64,000 bases of DNA from Natronococcus sp. A-GB7 (GTDB lineage: Archaea; Halobacteriota; Halobacteria; Halobacteriales; Natrialbaceae), in the NCBI RefSeq assembly GCF_029688865.1, contig NZ_JARUKV010000004.1, forward strand, positions 160,460 through 224,459, written 5' to 3'. The translations under genes were made by a program, and so were the position numbers. Positions 51,551 to 60,060 of this stretch are shown here, in pieces. A model generated the notes under the pieces. The model saw nothing but the letters and a program-made list of their open reading frames with translations. It was not told the DNA's origin and searched no databases. Numbering within the stretch: position 1 is the first letter of the stretch; each line of letters starts with the position of its first letter.

Positions 51551-52062
51551 CGAACGGGTAGAGGTGCTATAGCGTCTCAAAGATTTCGCCTACAGTTGCA
51601 CGGGCCATCAGTTCGGGCGCCATACCCCCTACGTTTGTGGTACTTTGCTACCGAACTGTACGTAAGAGCGGTTACGAACAGCCGACCGATCCTCCGCGGA
51701 GTGGGATAATCCGGATTTCGGTCCGTTCTGTAGAGACGAGCACGCGACCTGTCGTCAGCGATTCGAGCAGCGGCGCGAAAACGTTGTAGACGACGTCGGC
51801 GAAGAGTAGAGCGGCTAGGCTAACCACCCGAACCCGATTCGGTCGGACGTCGTCGTATAGCCGTCATCGACATGGCGACGCGCGATCGCAGACTCGATTC
51901 ACCAATGATCTGCGCGTAGTAGCCCGTGAGTGAGACCACCGGTTGGATCCGAATCCTCGACCGATACTGAACGCGCGGTTTCACGACTCCCTCGAAACCG
52001 TGCTCCTGTTCTACACCATCGCTGGCCGACACGCTTTTGCGACGATACGAACGACTGATCGT
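51551..52062. other. Gene-poor stretch with degraded coding remnants
   Basis: No intact gene. On the minus strand, pieces read SLTGYYAQIIGESSLRSRVAM (51900-51975, approximately) and, in another frame, LFADVVYNVFAPLLESLTTGR (51740-51820), broken by a stop. The second piece resembles the minus-strand reading at 25690-25735. This suggests a decayed mobile or repeated element. The promoter of 52063 lies at its right end. Confidence 0.45.
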
Positions 52063-52533
52063 ATGTCAGGCGAGCGACGTTCGATGCTGGTTGCGGGTCT
52101 GGTCTACCTCGGCGCCGCCGTGCTCGTCGGGATCCCGGCGACGATCGGTGCGATGGCGATTCTGGGTTCCGCCGTGGACCGCGTCCTCGGGCTCGCCGGC
52201 GTCCAGCTCCCCCCGATCGTCGGTCTCCTGGTGTTCGCGACGTCGGTCGTGATCGGGCTTCAGATCGCCGTCGAGGCCGCCGCCGTCCAGCTGGGCGGCC
52301 TCGAAGCGCTTGGACGGGGATCACCCCGCGTCGCGCTCGCTCGGTACGCGCTGTTTACCGCGTTCGCGTTCGCCGCGCTGGCGGTCGCCGCGTGGGCGGG
52401 TCTGTCGGCAGCGCTGGGCGGATTCGGCTGGGGTATCGTCGCGCTCGGGCTCTTAGTCGGGGGCGCCGGAGTCGTCGTCCTCTACAGGAGTTCCCGCGTT
52501 CTCGTCGCGGGGTACCGTCGCAGCGAGGCGTAA
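52063..52533 (+). CDS. Haloarchaeal membrane protein (about 4 spans)
   Basis: The 156-aa protein has spans MLVAGLVYLGAAVLVGIPATI, PIVGLLVFATSVVIGLQIAV, YALFTAFAFAALAVAAWAGL and IVALGLLVGGAGVVVLY, ending with a basic tail RRSEA. ATG 52063 (MSGERRS) is preferred to 51943, which would run through the degraded region. No family recognised. It converges with radB. Confidence 0.72.
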   Translation: MSGERRSMLVAGLVYLGAAVLVGIPATIGAMAILGSAVDRVLGLAGVQLPPIVGLLVFATSVVIGLQIAVEAAAVQLGGLEALGRGSPRVALARYALFTAFAFAALAVAAWAGLSAALGGFGWGIVALGLLVGGAGVVVLYRSSRVLVAGYRRSEA

Positions 52534-52602
52534 CGTCGATCGGCGACGCTCTACAGTCCGAGTCGACCGTCGAACGGGGACGCCGATCTACCGCGTGCGA
52601 GA

Positions 52603-53313
52603 TCAGCGAAGCCCGTCGCCATCCCCGCCCTCGAGGCCCGTCTCCGTGATCCGGAACTGGACCGAGTCGCCGGCGGCCTTCGAGCGGTGTTTCTCGAGGG
52701 TCGCCCGTCGGTTGCCCCCGCGGAAGCGCTCGATCCGGAGCACGGTTCCCGTCCAGTGCTCCAAGGTGTTGCCCCCGAGCGGGCGAGTTCGGTCGCTGTC
52801 GGGATCCGAGAAGACCTGGTTCGTGAGCACGACCGCCAGGTCGTGTTTGCGCGCCAGCGAGAGCAGGTGGGTGATCTGACGGGCGACCCCGCGCAGCGCC
52901 TCGCCGTCGTCGCCCTCGCCGGTTCGCTCGAGACGGTAGAAGCCGGTCGCGCTGTCCAGGACGATCAGCGAGGCGCGGTCGGCGAACTCCTCGGCGTCCC
53001 GGACGGCCTCCTCTTGCTGTTCGAAATCGAGCGCCTCCTCGACGACGATCCGGGAGGCGACGCGCTCGACGTCCTCGGCTTCGCCGACGCGTGCGGAGAG
53101 CAACTGCTCGAAGCGGTCGATCGAGAGTCCCTCGGTGTCGATGTAGACGGCCGTCTCGCCCGCGACGGCGGTCTCGACCGCAGCCGACAGCGCGAGGTTC
53201 GTCTTGCCGGCGGCCGGCGGTCCGTACAGCTGCGTGACGGTTCCGCGTTCGAATCCGTCGCCCAGCAGCTCGTCGATCGGCCCACAGCCGGTCGGAATCG
53301 GCTCGTCGTTCAC
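52603..53313 (-). CDS. radB: DNA repair and recombination protein RadB
   Basis: The 236-aa RecA-family protein lacks the N-terminal HhH domain of RadA, as RadB does. Walker A is YGPPAAGKTNLAL, Walker B is LIVLDSATGFYR, with TNQVFSDPDSD and GGNTLEHWTGTVLRI following. RadB is an archaeal Rad51 paralogue that helps RadA in recombination. ATG 53313 starts MNDEPIPTGCGPIDELL. It is divergent from the RuvC-like gene at 53412 with under 100 bp between starts, so the two may share regulation. Confidence 0.94.
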   Translation of the reverse strand: MNDEPIPTGCGPIDELLGDGFERGTVTQLYGPPAAGKTNLALSAAVETAVAGETAVYIDTEGLSIDRFEQLLSARVGEAEDVERVASRIVVEEALDFEQQEEAVRDAEEFADRASLIVLDSATGFYRLERTGEGDDGEALRGVARQITHLLSLARKHDLAVVLTNQVFSDPDSDRTRPLGGNTLEHWTGTVLRIERFRGGNRRATLEKHRSKAAGDSVQFRITETGLEGGDGDGLR

Positions 53314-53411
53314 GGGCGATATTGCTCGCCACCGCGCAAAAACCTCCTGAAATCCGCCCCGGCCGACGGCGGTTCGCGTACGTTTATTCGAATCGGCGTC
53401 GAAGAGCGACC

Positions 53412-54164
53412 GTGATCGTCGTCGCCACGTCAGACTTCGAGGTGTACCACGGCGTCGTCAACGAGCTTCGCGAGCGCGGTGCCGCGTTTACGACCGTCGA
53501 ACCCGACGAGCCGCTGCCGGAGGAGACGACCGTCGTCGTCACCGGCACCGACTACGCCGATGCGTTCCCGAACGTGACGACGGTCGTCGCGGACCCGGAC
53601 GCGCCCCGTCGGGCGGTCGATCAGGCGCTGACGACCGCTCGGGGCGAGGGCGGTCGGACGATCATCGGCGTCGACCCCGGACGGAAACCTGGCATCGCCG
53701 TGCTGGCGGGCGAGATGGTCGTCGCCGCGTTTCAGGTTCCCCTCTCCGAGGCCGTCGACGTCATCCAGCGGGAGGTCGCCGAGGCCGCCTCCCCCGTCGT
53801 TCGGATCGGCGACGGCGCCCGCCTGCAGAGCTCGACGCTGATCAACGACCTCGAGGACGTCCGCGTCGAGCTCGTCGACGAGACGGGGACGACGCCGTAC
53901 CTCGGCACCGGCGCGCGCGGAATGGGCGACGTTCTCGCGGCGGTGAACATCGCCCGTCTCGAGGGTGAGGCGGTCGAGCACCGTGAGATCGAACCGACCG
54001 CGGGCGAACTGCAGATGATCAAGGATCGGGCCCGCGAACGCAGCGAGACGAACCGAGCGATCGACGAGGGGCTGGCCCGACGGGTCGCCGCGGGCGAACT
54101 GACGATCGAAGAGGCGCTGGTGCGACACCGAAACGACGGGACGATCGACGGCTCCGACTCCTGA
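53412..54164 (+). CDS. Archaeal RuvC-like (RNase H-fold) protein, unknown function
   Basis: Starting at GTG 53412 (MIVVATSDFEVYHG), the 250-aa protein has an N-terminal Rossmann-like part, then IIGVDPGRKPGIAVLAG, closely like the RuvC start GIDPG with its first catalytic Asp. Further on, VVRIGDGARLQS, VELVDETGT and GMGDVLAAVNIARLEG fit the later acidic positions of an RNase H/RuvC core. A long helical C-terminus (MIKDRARERSETNRAIDEGLARR) follows. The divergent radB suggests recombination. Nuclease activity is inference; a non-catalytic RNase H fold is possible. Confidence 0.75.
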   Translation: MIVVATSDFEVYHGVVNELRERGAAFTTVEPDEPLPEETTVVVTGTDYADAFPNVTTVVADPDAPRRAVDQALTTARGEGGRTIIGVDPGRKPGIAVLAGEMVVAAFQVPLSEAVDVIQREVAEAASPVVRIGDGARLQSSTLINDLEDVRVELVDETGTTPYLGTGARGMGDVLAAVNIARLEGEAVEHREIEPTAGELQMIKDRARERSETNRAIDEGLARRVAAGELTIEEALVRHRNDGTIDGSDS

Positions 54165-54299
54165 GCCCACGTTCGGTCCGGAAACCGCTGGCGGGCGGAA
54201 CTCGCGCTCACAGTCATATTACTAACTACCATACAATCAATTTATACTGTAATTTCAAATTCCACAAGGTTAATATGATTGGAAGATATGAATGTCTGT

Positions 54300-55520
54300 A
54301 TGGGTGAATGGAACCGACGATCGGTAATGGTCTCGAGTGCCGCACTCGCAACCGGAACCGCCCTCGCCGCAGCCGGAACGAGTAGCGCGAACGAATCCCC
54401 CGATACTCCCGCAACCCCCGACCGAACCGAACCGCAGGGTTGGTCCTCACACGGCGGGACGATCGGAAACTGTCGACACGTCCCCTCGAGCGACGGGCTC
54501 GGGCGACCCGACGCGATCGCCTGGCAGTACGAACACAGCGGCCCGGCCTCGGTCGTCGAGGGCGCCGTCTTCCTGCAGACCGACGGCGAGATCCACTCGC
54601 TCGACGCCGGGGACGGCAGTCTCCGGTGGACGGCCGATGCGATCGAGGCCTCCGGAACACCGGCGGTCGCCGGCGACGGCGTCTACGTCGCGGGCGAGGG
54701 GCTCGCGGCGCTCGAGGCCGAAAGCGGCGAGGTGCGCTGGAGCGAGGGGCTCGACGGCGCCGACTCGGTCTCCTCGCCCCTCGTCGCCTTCGAAACGGTT
54801 TACGTGAGTGTCGAGGGCGCCCTCCGCGCGTACGACGCGGCCGACGGATCGCTCCGCTGGAAGCACGAGACGGTCGACGTCGAGAGCGAGGTCGGTAGGG
54901 GCGCCTACGGGTTCCACTCGATGAACGGAACGATCGCCGTCGCCGACGGAACGGTCTGGGCGCTGCTCGATAAGCACCGGAGCGAGTCCGGTGCGGGTGC
55001 GGACGGAGTCGCCGCCCTCGACCCGGCGACGGGCGAGGTTCTGTGGACGGATCATCTGGAGTCGGGCCGTACCGCGAGCGGGCTGGCGGCCACCGAGGAT
55101 TCCCTGTTCGTCGAAACCCCAACCGAGGAGGGAGTCATCGTCTTCGACGTCGCCTTGCGGGAGGTCGTCGAGACCGTCACCGACGCCTTCGACAGCGCAG
55201 CCGTCGGCGACACGGCGGTCACTCACGGCCGATACACGCTCTCGAGCACCGGCGCGGACGCGCCGTGGAACGATCGGGAGACCCATGCCTACGGCAAGCC
55301 GACGATCGTCGGTGACCTCGTGGTCGTCGCCCACAGCCGCCGCGGGCGATCCTCGCCCGACGAACTCGTCGGCTTCGATCTCGAGGACGGGAGCGAGCGC
55401 TGGACGTTCGCGTTCGACAACGCTCACTGGAGCGACGGGTTCCCGATCGACGCCGTCGTCGACGGGGAAACGATCTACGTCGACAGAGACGGACAGTTTA
55501 CCGCCGTTCGGCCGTCGTAG
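54300..55520 (+). CDS. Secreted PQQ-like beta-propeller protein
   Basis: The ~406-aa protein begins with a twin-Arg segment NRRSVMVSSAALATGTALAAAGTSSA, which fits a Tat or Sec signal with an Ala-x-Ala-like site. Repeated propeller motifs follow (SLDAGDGSLRWTADAI, ALEAESGEVRWSEG, AYDAADGSLRWKHE, ALDPATGEVLWTDHL, GFDLEDGSERWTF), the PQQ/BamB-type W-docking repeats. It should act outside the cell as a binding or scaffold protein. No quinoprotein catalytic residues identified. ATG 54300 (MGEWNRRS) is chosen over 54279. The AT-rich promoter TTTATACTG is near 54240. Confidence 0.82.
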   Translation: MGEWNRRSVMVSSAALATGTALAAAGTSSANESPDTPATPDRTEPQGWSSHGGTIGNCRHVPSSDGLGRPDAIAWQYEHSGPASVVEGAVFLQTDGEIHSLDAGDGSLRWTADAIEASGTPAVAGDGVYVAGEGLAALEAESGEVRWSEGLDGADSVSSPLVAFETVYVSVEGALRAYDAADGSLRWKHETVDVESEVGRGAYGFHSMNGTIAVADGTVWALLDKHRSESGAGADGVAALDPATGEVLWTDHLESGRTASGLAATEDSLFVETPTEEGVIVFDVALREVVETVTDAFDSAAVGDTAVTHGRYTLSSTGADAPWNDRETHAYGKPTIVGDLVVVAHSRRGRSSPDELVGFDLEDGSERWTFAFDNAHWSDGFPIDAVVDGETIYVDRDGQFTAVRPS

Positions 55521-55601
55521 TCACCCGCGGCTCCGAGCCGAGATCGTTCTCGCAGCGACGAAAGGGACGTACTTCTATCCCGGGGTGTCGTAGACGACCG
55601 T

Positions 55602-56459
55602 ATGTACGGAGCCGCGCCCGATCGCACCGCCGAACTCGCACTGTTGCTCGAGGTCGCGGGGACGCCCAAACCGGGCAACGTCGATCGCCACCGCGACCTC
55701 GAGGATCTGCGGTTCGAACACTTCCTCGCCGGAGCCGTCGGCGCTCGCGACGGGCTCGAACTGGCCGCGAACGGCGCGGCCGTCGGTCCCGCCTTCGAGC
55801 GGGCCGTCGAGGGGATGGCTACCCAGGAGGGCGGCAACACCCAGTTCGGCGCACTGCTGTTGCTCGTCCCGCTCGTGCGGGCGGCCGGTGACGAGCTCTC
55901 CCAGCCCGTCGTCGAGGGCGTCCTCGAGGGGACGACCGTCGCCGACGCGGCCGCGTTCTACCGGGCGTTCGAACACGTCGACGTCTTCGTCGCTGACCCG
56001 CCCGAGGGGATGGCCCCGCTGGACGTCCGTCGCGGCGCGGCGGCGATTCAGACCCTCGAAGAGCGCGGGCTCACGCTGCTGGACGTGATGGACCGTAGCG
56101 TCCCCGGCGACGACGTCGCCCGCGAGTGGGTAACCGGGTTCGAACGCTCCTTCGCGGCCGCCGAGCGGCTCGCTGCGGCCGAAGGACCGATCCTCGAGCG
56201 AACCGCCGCGGTCTTTCTCTCCCTGCTCGCGGAGCGACCCGACACGCTCGTCGCGAACCGCAGCGGCGAGGCCGTCGCGGCCGAGGCGACCGAGCGAGCG
56301 GCCGCGCTGGTCGAGCGCGACGCACTCGAGACCGATCGCGACGCCGTCGAGGCGTTCGCCGACGAGCTCGTCGACCGCGGAATCAACCCCGGGACGACGG
56401 CGGACGTCACCGCCGCCGGACTGTTCATCGCCCTCGAGCACGAAACGGTGACACTGTGA
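55602..56459 (+). CDS. Triphosphoribosyl-dephospho-CoA synthase-like (CitG family) protein
   Basis: The 285-aa protein has the CitG motifs LEVAGTPKPGNVDRHRDLEDLRFEHFL, EGGNTQFGALLLLVPL and RGINPGTTADVTAAGLFIAL. CitG makes the citrate-lyase cofactor in bacteria, but no citrate lyase is known in haloarchaea, so the archaeal relative probably has another substrate. It is coupled by GTGA overlap (56456-56459) to the DUF447-like gene. These two families occur together in archaea and in methanopterin-using bacteria, so a link to a pterin/C1 pathway or related nucleotide chemistry is suggested; inference. Confidence 0.85.
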   Translation: MYGAAPDRTAELALLLEVAGTPKPGNVDRHRDLEDLRFEHFLAGAVGARDGLELAANGAAVGPAFERAVEGMATQEGGNTQFGALLLLVPLVRAAGDELSQPVVEGVLEGTTVADAAAFYRAFEHVDVFVADPPEGMAPLDVRRGAAAIQTLEERGLTLLDVMDRSVPGDDVAREWVTGFERSFAAAERLAAAEGPILERTAAVFLSLLAERPDTLVANRSGEAVAAEATERAAALVERDALETDRDAVEAFADELVDRGINPGTTADVTAAGLFIALEHETVTL

Positions 56460-57088
56460 CCGAGCACTCGGACCGAACCGCGGAGACGAGTACGAACGCG
56501 AGCGTCGATCCCGACACCGTCGAGTGGCCCGTCTCGCTCGAGGGCGTCACGGAGTCTCTCGTGACGACGCTCGGGCCGAACAGCCGGTGGAACGCCGCCC
56601 CGCTCGGGCTGTTCGCCGACGAGGACGGCGAGCGGGTCACCGCGACGACGTGGGGAAACACCCGAACCAGACGGAACTTCCACCGGCAGGGCGAGGGGTA
56701 CGTCCAGTTCATCGTCGACCCCGTCGCGTTCGTCGACGCCGCGCTCTCGATCAGCGAGTTCGACGAGCCGATCCTCGAGTCGGCCAACGCCTGGGCGCGC
56801 GTCGCGGTCGAACGGGTCGACTCGGGAACCGAGGGGGAAACCGAGTGGGAGGAGTGGACGCTTCGGCCCCTCGAGGCCGACGTCGTCGCGGAGACGGTGC
56901 CGACGATCGACAGGGGGTTCGGCGCCGTGATCGAGGCGACCGTCGCCGCCTCGCGTCTGGGCGTCCCGGCGTACGACCAGGAGGCGCTCCGGGAGCGGTT
57001 AGAGTACTACGCCTCGGTCGTCGACCGTGCGGGAAGCCCCCGAGAACGGGAGGCCCTCGAGTGCGTGCGCGAACACGTCGAGTGGTGA
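56456..57088 (+). CDS. DUF447-family protein
   Basis: Starting at GTG 56456, which overlaps the upstream stop as GTGA, the 210-aa protein has SLEGVTESLVTTLGPNSRWNAAPLGLFAD, TWGNTRTRRNFHRQGEGYVQFIVDPVAFVDAAL and RGFGAVIEATVAASRLGVPAYD, the pattern of DUF447. The fold is flavin-reductase-like (split barrel), so FMN may bind. The GTG start is chosen because no ATG lies nearby and the coupling is exact. Function unknown, presumably joint with the CitG-like partner. Confidence 0.85.
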   Translation: MTEHSDRTAETSTNASVDPDTVEWPVSLEGVTESLVTTLGPNSRWNAAPLGLFADEDGERVTATTWGNTRTRRNFHRQGEGYVQFIVDPVAFVDAALSISEFDEPILESANAWARVAVERVDSGTEGETEWEEWTLRPLEADVVAETVPTIDRGFGAVIEATVAASRLGVPAYDQEALRERLEYYASVVDRAGSPREREALECVREHVEW

Positions 57089-57175
57089 CGGCGCGTCCGT
57101 TCCGTCGCTCGCGACACAGCCGCCACGCCGCCGAAGAACGAATGGCTTTAGGGCGCGCTCGGGAAACCCATCTGT

Positions 57176-57367
57176 ATGGCAATCAAACCGGCCTACGTCA
57201 AGAAGACCGGGAACCTCCTACTGGAGCGGTACCCGGAGGCGTTCACGACCGACTTCGAACAGAACAAGGACAGCGTCACGAAGCTGACGAACGTCGAGTC
57301 CAAGGGCGTTCGCAACCGGATCGCCGGCTACGTCACGCGGAAGAAAGGCGCCGAAGCAGCGGCATAA
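57176..57367 (+). CDS. rps17e: Ribosomal protein S17e (eS17)
   Basis: The 63-aa protein matches archaeal eS17 end to end: IKPAYVKKTGNLLLERYPE, FTTDFEQNKDSVTKLTNV and KGVRNRIAGYVTRKKG. It is a small-subunit protein found in archaea and eukaryotes only. ATG 57176 lies ~25-30 bp after a TATA-like GGCTTTAGGG, so the transcript may be almost leaderless. It is a single-gene unit here. Confidence 0.97.
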   Translation: MAIKPAYVKKTGNLLLERYPEAFTTDFEQNKDSVTKLTNVESKGVRNRIAGYVTRKKGAEAAA

Positions 57368-57457
57368 CTCGAGTTCTTACCCGGAAAATCGGAGCCGAGA
57401 GTCGATAGCGTCGCGTCGGTCGGTCGATCGACGAGTGGCGTCGAGTCGAGGATCGGT

Positions 57458-57724
57458 TCAGTGGCCGTGGTCGTCGCCGTAGCCCGAGTCCATGTAGGCC
57501 GCGGCGACGAACGCGACGATCCCGAAAAAGAGTCCGAACAGTAGCCCGACCATTCCGGTAATGATCGAGAGCTCTCCGGCGAGCGGGAGGCTCATCTCCT
57601 GATACCCCATCACGCCGATGGCGATCCCGAGCACCACGGCGAGTACTGCGACGACCGTCGCGCCGGTGCTAAAGCGGGTCTCGAACAGGCCGAGATCGCC
57701 GAGGCCAGCCGTCGAGTTCGTCAC
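57458..57724 (-). CDS. Haloarchaeal two-span membrane protein
   Basis: From GTG 57724 the 88-aa product reads MTNSTAGLGDLGLFETRFSTG, then two spans (ATVVAVLAVVLGIAIGVMGY and LSIITGMVGLLFGLFFGIVAFVAAAYM) and a His-ending tail (DSGYGDDHGH). GTG is chosen because the frame upstream to ATG 57913 crosses the asd promoter and is not conserved-looking. The terminal Asp/His cluster could bind a metal. Family name not recalled with certainty. Convergent with rps17e and divergent from asd. Confidence 0.72.
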   Translation of the reverse strand: MTNSTAGLGDLGLFETRFSTGATVVAVLAVVLGIAIGVMGYQEMSLPLAGELSIITGMVGLLFGLFFGIVAFVAAAYMDSGYGDDHGH

Positions 57725-57932
57725 TGCGACCACCTCAGGCGGAGGGTGGGGGACGCTGCCGTTGCGGTACCTGCGTCGCGTCGGCGTCGGTAGTACTGCA
57801 TCAGTCGATATGATCGACTCCGTTTTCTTAATCTCTTCTATACGGCCGTCTACGAGCCGACAGCCTCCGACGGACGGCAGCAGTCGCGGAAATCCAAACC
57901 GTTTTGCGGACACGACTCCGAGAGACGGGAAA

Positions 57933-58967
57933 ATGGCAGTACGAGTTGGCGTACTCGGTGCGACCGGAGCCGTCGGACAGCGACTGATTCAGCTTCTCGA
58001 TCCTCATCCCGACTTCGAGATCGCTGCACTAACCGCGAGCGAGGACAGTGCCGGCAAGAGCTACCGGCAGGCCGCAAAGTGGCGCGTCGAAGGCCCCATC
58101 CCGGAGGACGTCGCCGAGACGACCGTCTCGGCGACCGACCCCGACGAGGTCCCCGACGACATCGACCTGATCTTCTCGTCGCTCCCCTCGAGCGTCGGGA
58201 GCGAGGTCGAGCCCGCGTTCTGCGAGGCGGGCTACGTCATGTCCTCGAACTCCTCGAACGCGCGGATGGCCGACGACGTTCCGCTCGTGATTCCGGAGGT
58301 CAACGCCGATCACCTCGACCTGCTCGAGGTCCAGCGCGACGAGCGCGGCTGGGACGGCGCGATGGTCAAGAACCCCAACTGCTCGACGATCACCTTCGTC
58401 CCCACGCTGGCCGCACTCGCTGAGTACGGCCTCGAGAAGGTCCATGTCGCGACCCTGCAGGCCGTCTCCGGTGCAGGCTACGACGGCGTCTCCTCGATGG
58501 AGATCATCGACAACGCGATCCCGTACATCGGCAGCGAGGAGGACAAACTCGAGACCGAGTCCCGCAAGCTGCTCGGCGAGTTCGACGGCGCCGAACTCAG
58601 TCACAACAGCGTCGAGGTCGCCGCCTCCTGTAACCGGATCCCGACGATCGACGGCCACCTCGAGAACGTCTGGGTCGAAACCGCCGAGGAGCTCTCGGCC
58701 GAGGGCGCGGCCGACGCAATGGCTTCGTACCCCTCGCTCGAGCTTCGCTCCTCGCCCGACCAGCTCATCCACGTCTTCGACGAGCCCGACCGTCCCCAGC
58801 CCCGCCTCGACCGATCGCTTGGCGACGGGATGGCCGTCGCCGCGGGCGGACTCCGCGAGTCCTCGTTCGGCCTGCAGTACAACTGCCTCGCGCACAACAC
58901 GATCCGCGGCGCCGCGGGCGCGAGCGTCCTGAACGGCGAGTTGCTGCTCGAGAACGGTTACCTGTAG
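57933..58967 (+). CDS. asd: Aspartate-semialdehyde dehydrogenase
   Basis: The 344-aa protein has the NADP motif VGVLGATGAVGQRLIQLL, SSLPSSVGSEVEPAFCEAG, the catalytic-Cys motif VKNPNCSTITFVPTLAAL and HNSVEVAASCNRIPTIDGH with the active-site residues. It belongs to the archaeal/fungal type rather than the E. coli type. It reduces aspartyl phosphate to the semialdehyde for threonine, methionine and lysine synthesis. ATG 57933 follows GGGAAA; frames upstream are promoter. No other pathway gene is adjacent. Confidence 0.96.
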   Translation: MAVRVGVLGATGAVGQRLIQLLDPHPDFEIAALTASEDSAGKSYRQAAKWRVEGPIPEDVAETTVSATDPDEVPDDIDLIFSSLPSSVGSEVEPAFCEAGYVMSSNSSNARMADDVPLVIPEVNADHLDLLEVQRDERGWDGAMVKNPNCSTITFVPTLAALAEYGLEKVHVATLQAVSGAGYDGVSSMEIIDNAIPYIGSEEDKLETESRKLLGEFDGAELSHNSVEVAASCNRIPTIDGHLENVWVETAEELSAEGAADAMASYPSLELRSSPDQLIHVFDEPDRPQPRLDRSLGDGMAVAAGGLRESSFGLQYNCLAHNTIRGAAGASVLNGELLLENGYL

Positions 58968-59122
58968 CCGCGGCCGCGGATCGACGCCCTGTTTTCCGGT
59001 TTGACTTCCCGCTCCGTTCGTACCGTACTCTCGCCAGTAGACACCCGAGATCGGAGTTCACGGCGGCGTCACCATCACAGTTTGGCGCGGCGCAAAAATA
59101 GGGTCGACCCCAACGACGGACG

Positions 59123-59465
59123 ATGCTTCCCGTCACCTCCGATCCGGAGTCGTTGACCGCCCTGTCGACTGGGGTCGCCGACGAGACGAGCGCGGCGTTC
59201 GATCTCCTCGCGAACCGGCGACGCCGTCTCGTCCTCCGGTGTCTCGCGGAGTCCGACGCGCCGGTTTCGGTAGACGCCCTCGTAGACCGCGTGGTGCTCG
59301 CGGAGGACGAGACGGCGCCGCCGCGTTCGGCTCTCGCTTCACCACGTTCACCTTCCGAAGCTGGCCGAGGCCGCCGCGATCGACGTCGATTCCGGTACGA
59401 ACGCGGTTTCGCTCGGCGAGAACGGACCGATGCTCCTGGATCGCCTGACTCGAATCGACGAGTGA
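59123..59465 (+). pseudogene. Frameshifted DUF7344-type winged-helix regulator
   Basis: From ATG 59123 the frame reads ETSAAFDLLANRRRRLVLRCLAE and APVSVDALVDRVVLAEDETAP, the start of a haloarchaeal DUF7344 winged helix. After the GC-rich run GCGCCGCCGCG (about 59312-59322), the sense moves to another frame, LHHVHLPKLAEAAAIDVDSGTNAVSL and LLDRLTRIDE, ending at TGA 59463-59465. Both halves are conserved and join with a single shift, so this is a recent pseudogene or a sequencing error in a GC run. An intact relative lies at 63438-63854. Confidence 0.7.
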
Positions 59466-59478
59466 GCGCAGTCGATCG

Positions 59479-59910
59479 TCAGGACTCCGCCTGTGGCAGC
59501 GCGACGACCGGGACGGACGCCTCCTTGACGAGCCGACGAGCGACGTCTCCCGTGAGCAGCTCCGAGAGGCGGTTCCCCTCTCGAGCGTTGAAGACGACGG
59601 CGTCGGCGCGTTCCTCGCGGGCAGCCTCGAAGACGCGTTCGACCACGTCGGTGCCGTACAACACCTGCGTCTCGACCGCAGCGGGTGACTCGTCGAGGAC
59701 ACCCCTGATTCGCTCGAAGATGTCGTCCGCATGGTTCTCGAGCTGTTCCATCGGTGCCTTGTCGATCCCGCCACCCGCTTTCTCGATGACGTTGACGGCG
59801 ATCACCGTACTCGACGGCGCGAGATGGCCCTTCAGCGCCCGGGCGGTCCGTTCCCCGTCGTCCGGATCCGCCGCGGGAACGATCACGGTCCCGTCGAACG
59901 TCAGCGTCAT
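59479..59910 (-). CDS. Universal stress protein-like domain protein
   Basis: The 143-aa protein has TVIVPAADPDDGERTARAL, VIAVNVIEKAGGGID, ADAVVFNAREGNRLSELLTGDVARRLVKEASVPVVALP. The C-terminal pattern keeps the UspA order (GxxxxxxLLxGSVxxxLVxxAxVPVVVV) with GDVARRLV. The nucleotide-binding glycine loop is degenerate, so ATP binding is doubtful. It converges with the frameshifted regulator, 13 bp apart. Confidence 0.85.
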   Translation of the reverse strand: MTLTFDGTVIVPAADPDDGERTARALKGHLAPSSTVIAVNVIEKAGGGIDKAPMEQLENHADDIFERIRGVLDESPAAVETQVLYGTDVVERVFEAAREERADAVVFNAREGNRLSELLTGDVARRLVKEASVPVVALPQAES

Positions 59911-60060
59911 CGACCCGTCCTCCGTTTCGGTCGACCTGTAGTGAAGCGAATCGGTCGCGCCGATCGAACGATCGTGCTCGATACCATGCTCGAACGTCGG
60001 TGTCCGCGAGTCAAAAAGGTACAGTCGGAACTCGCGAGCCTCGGCCGGACTCGCGGTCCC

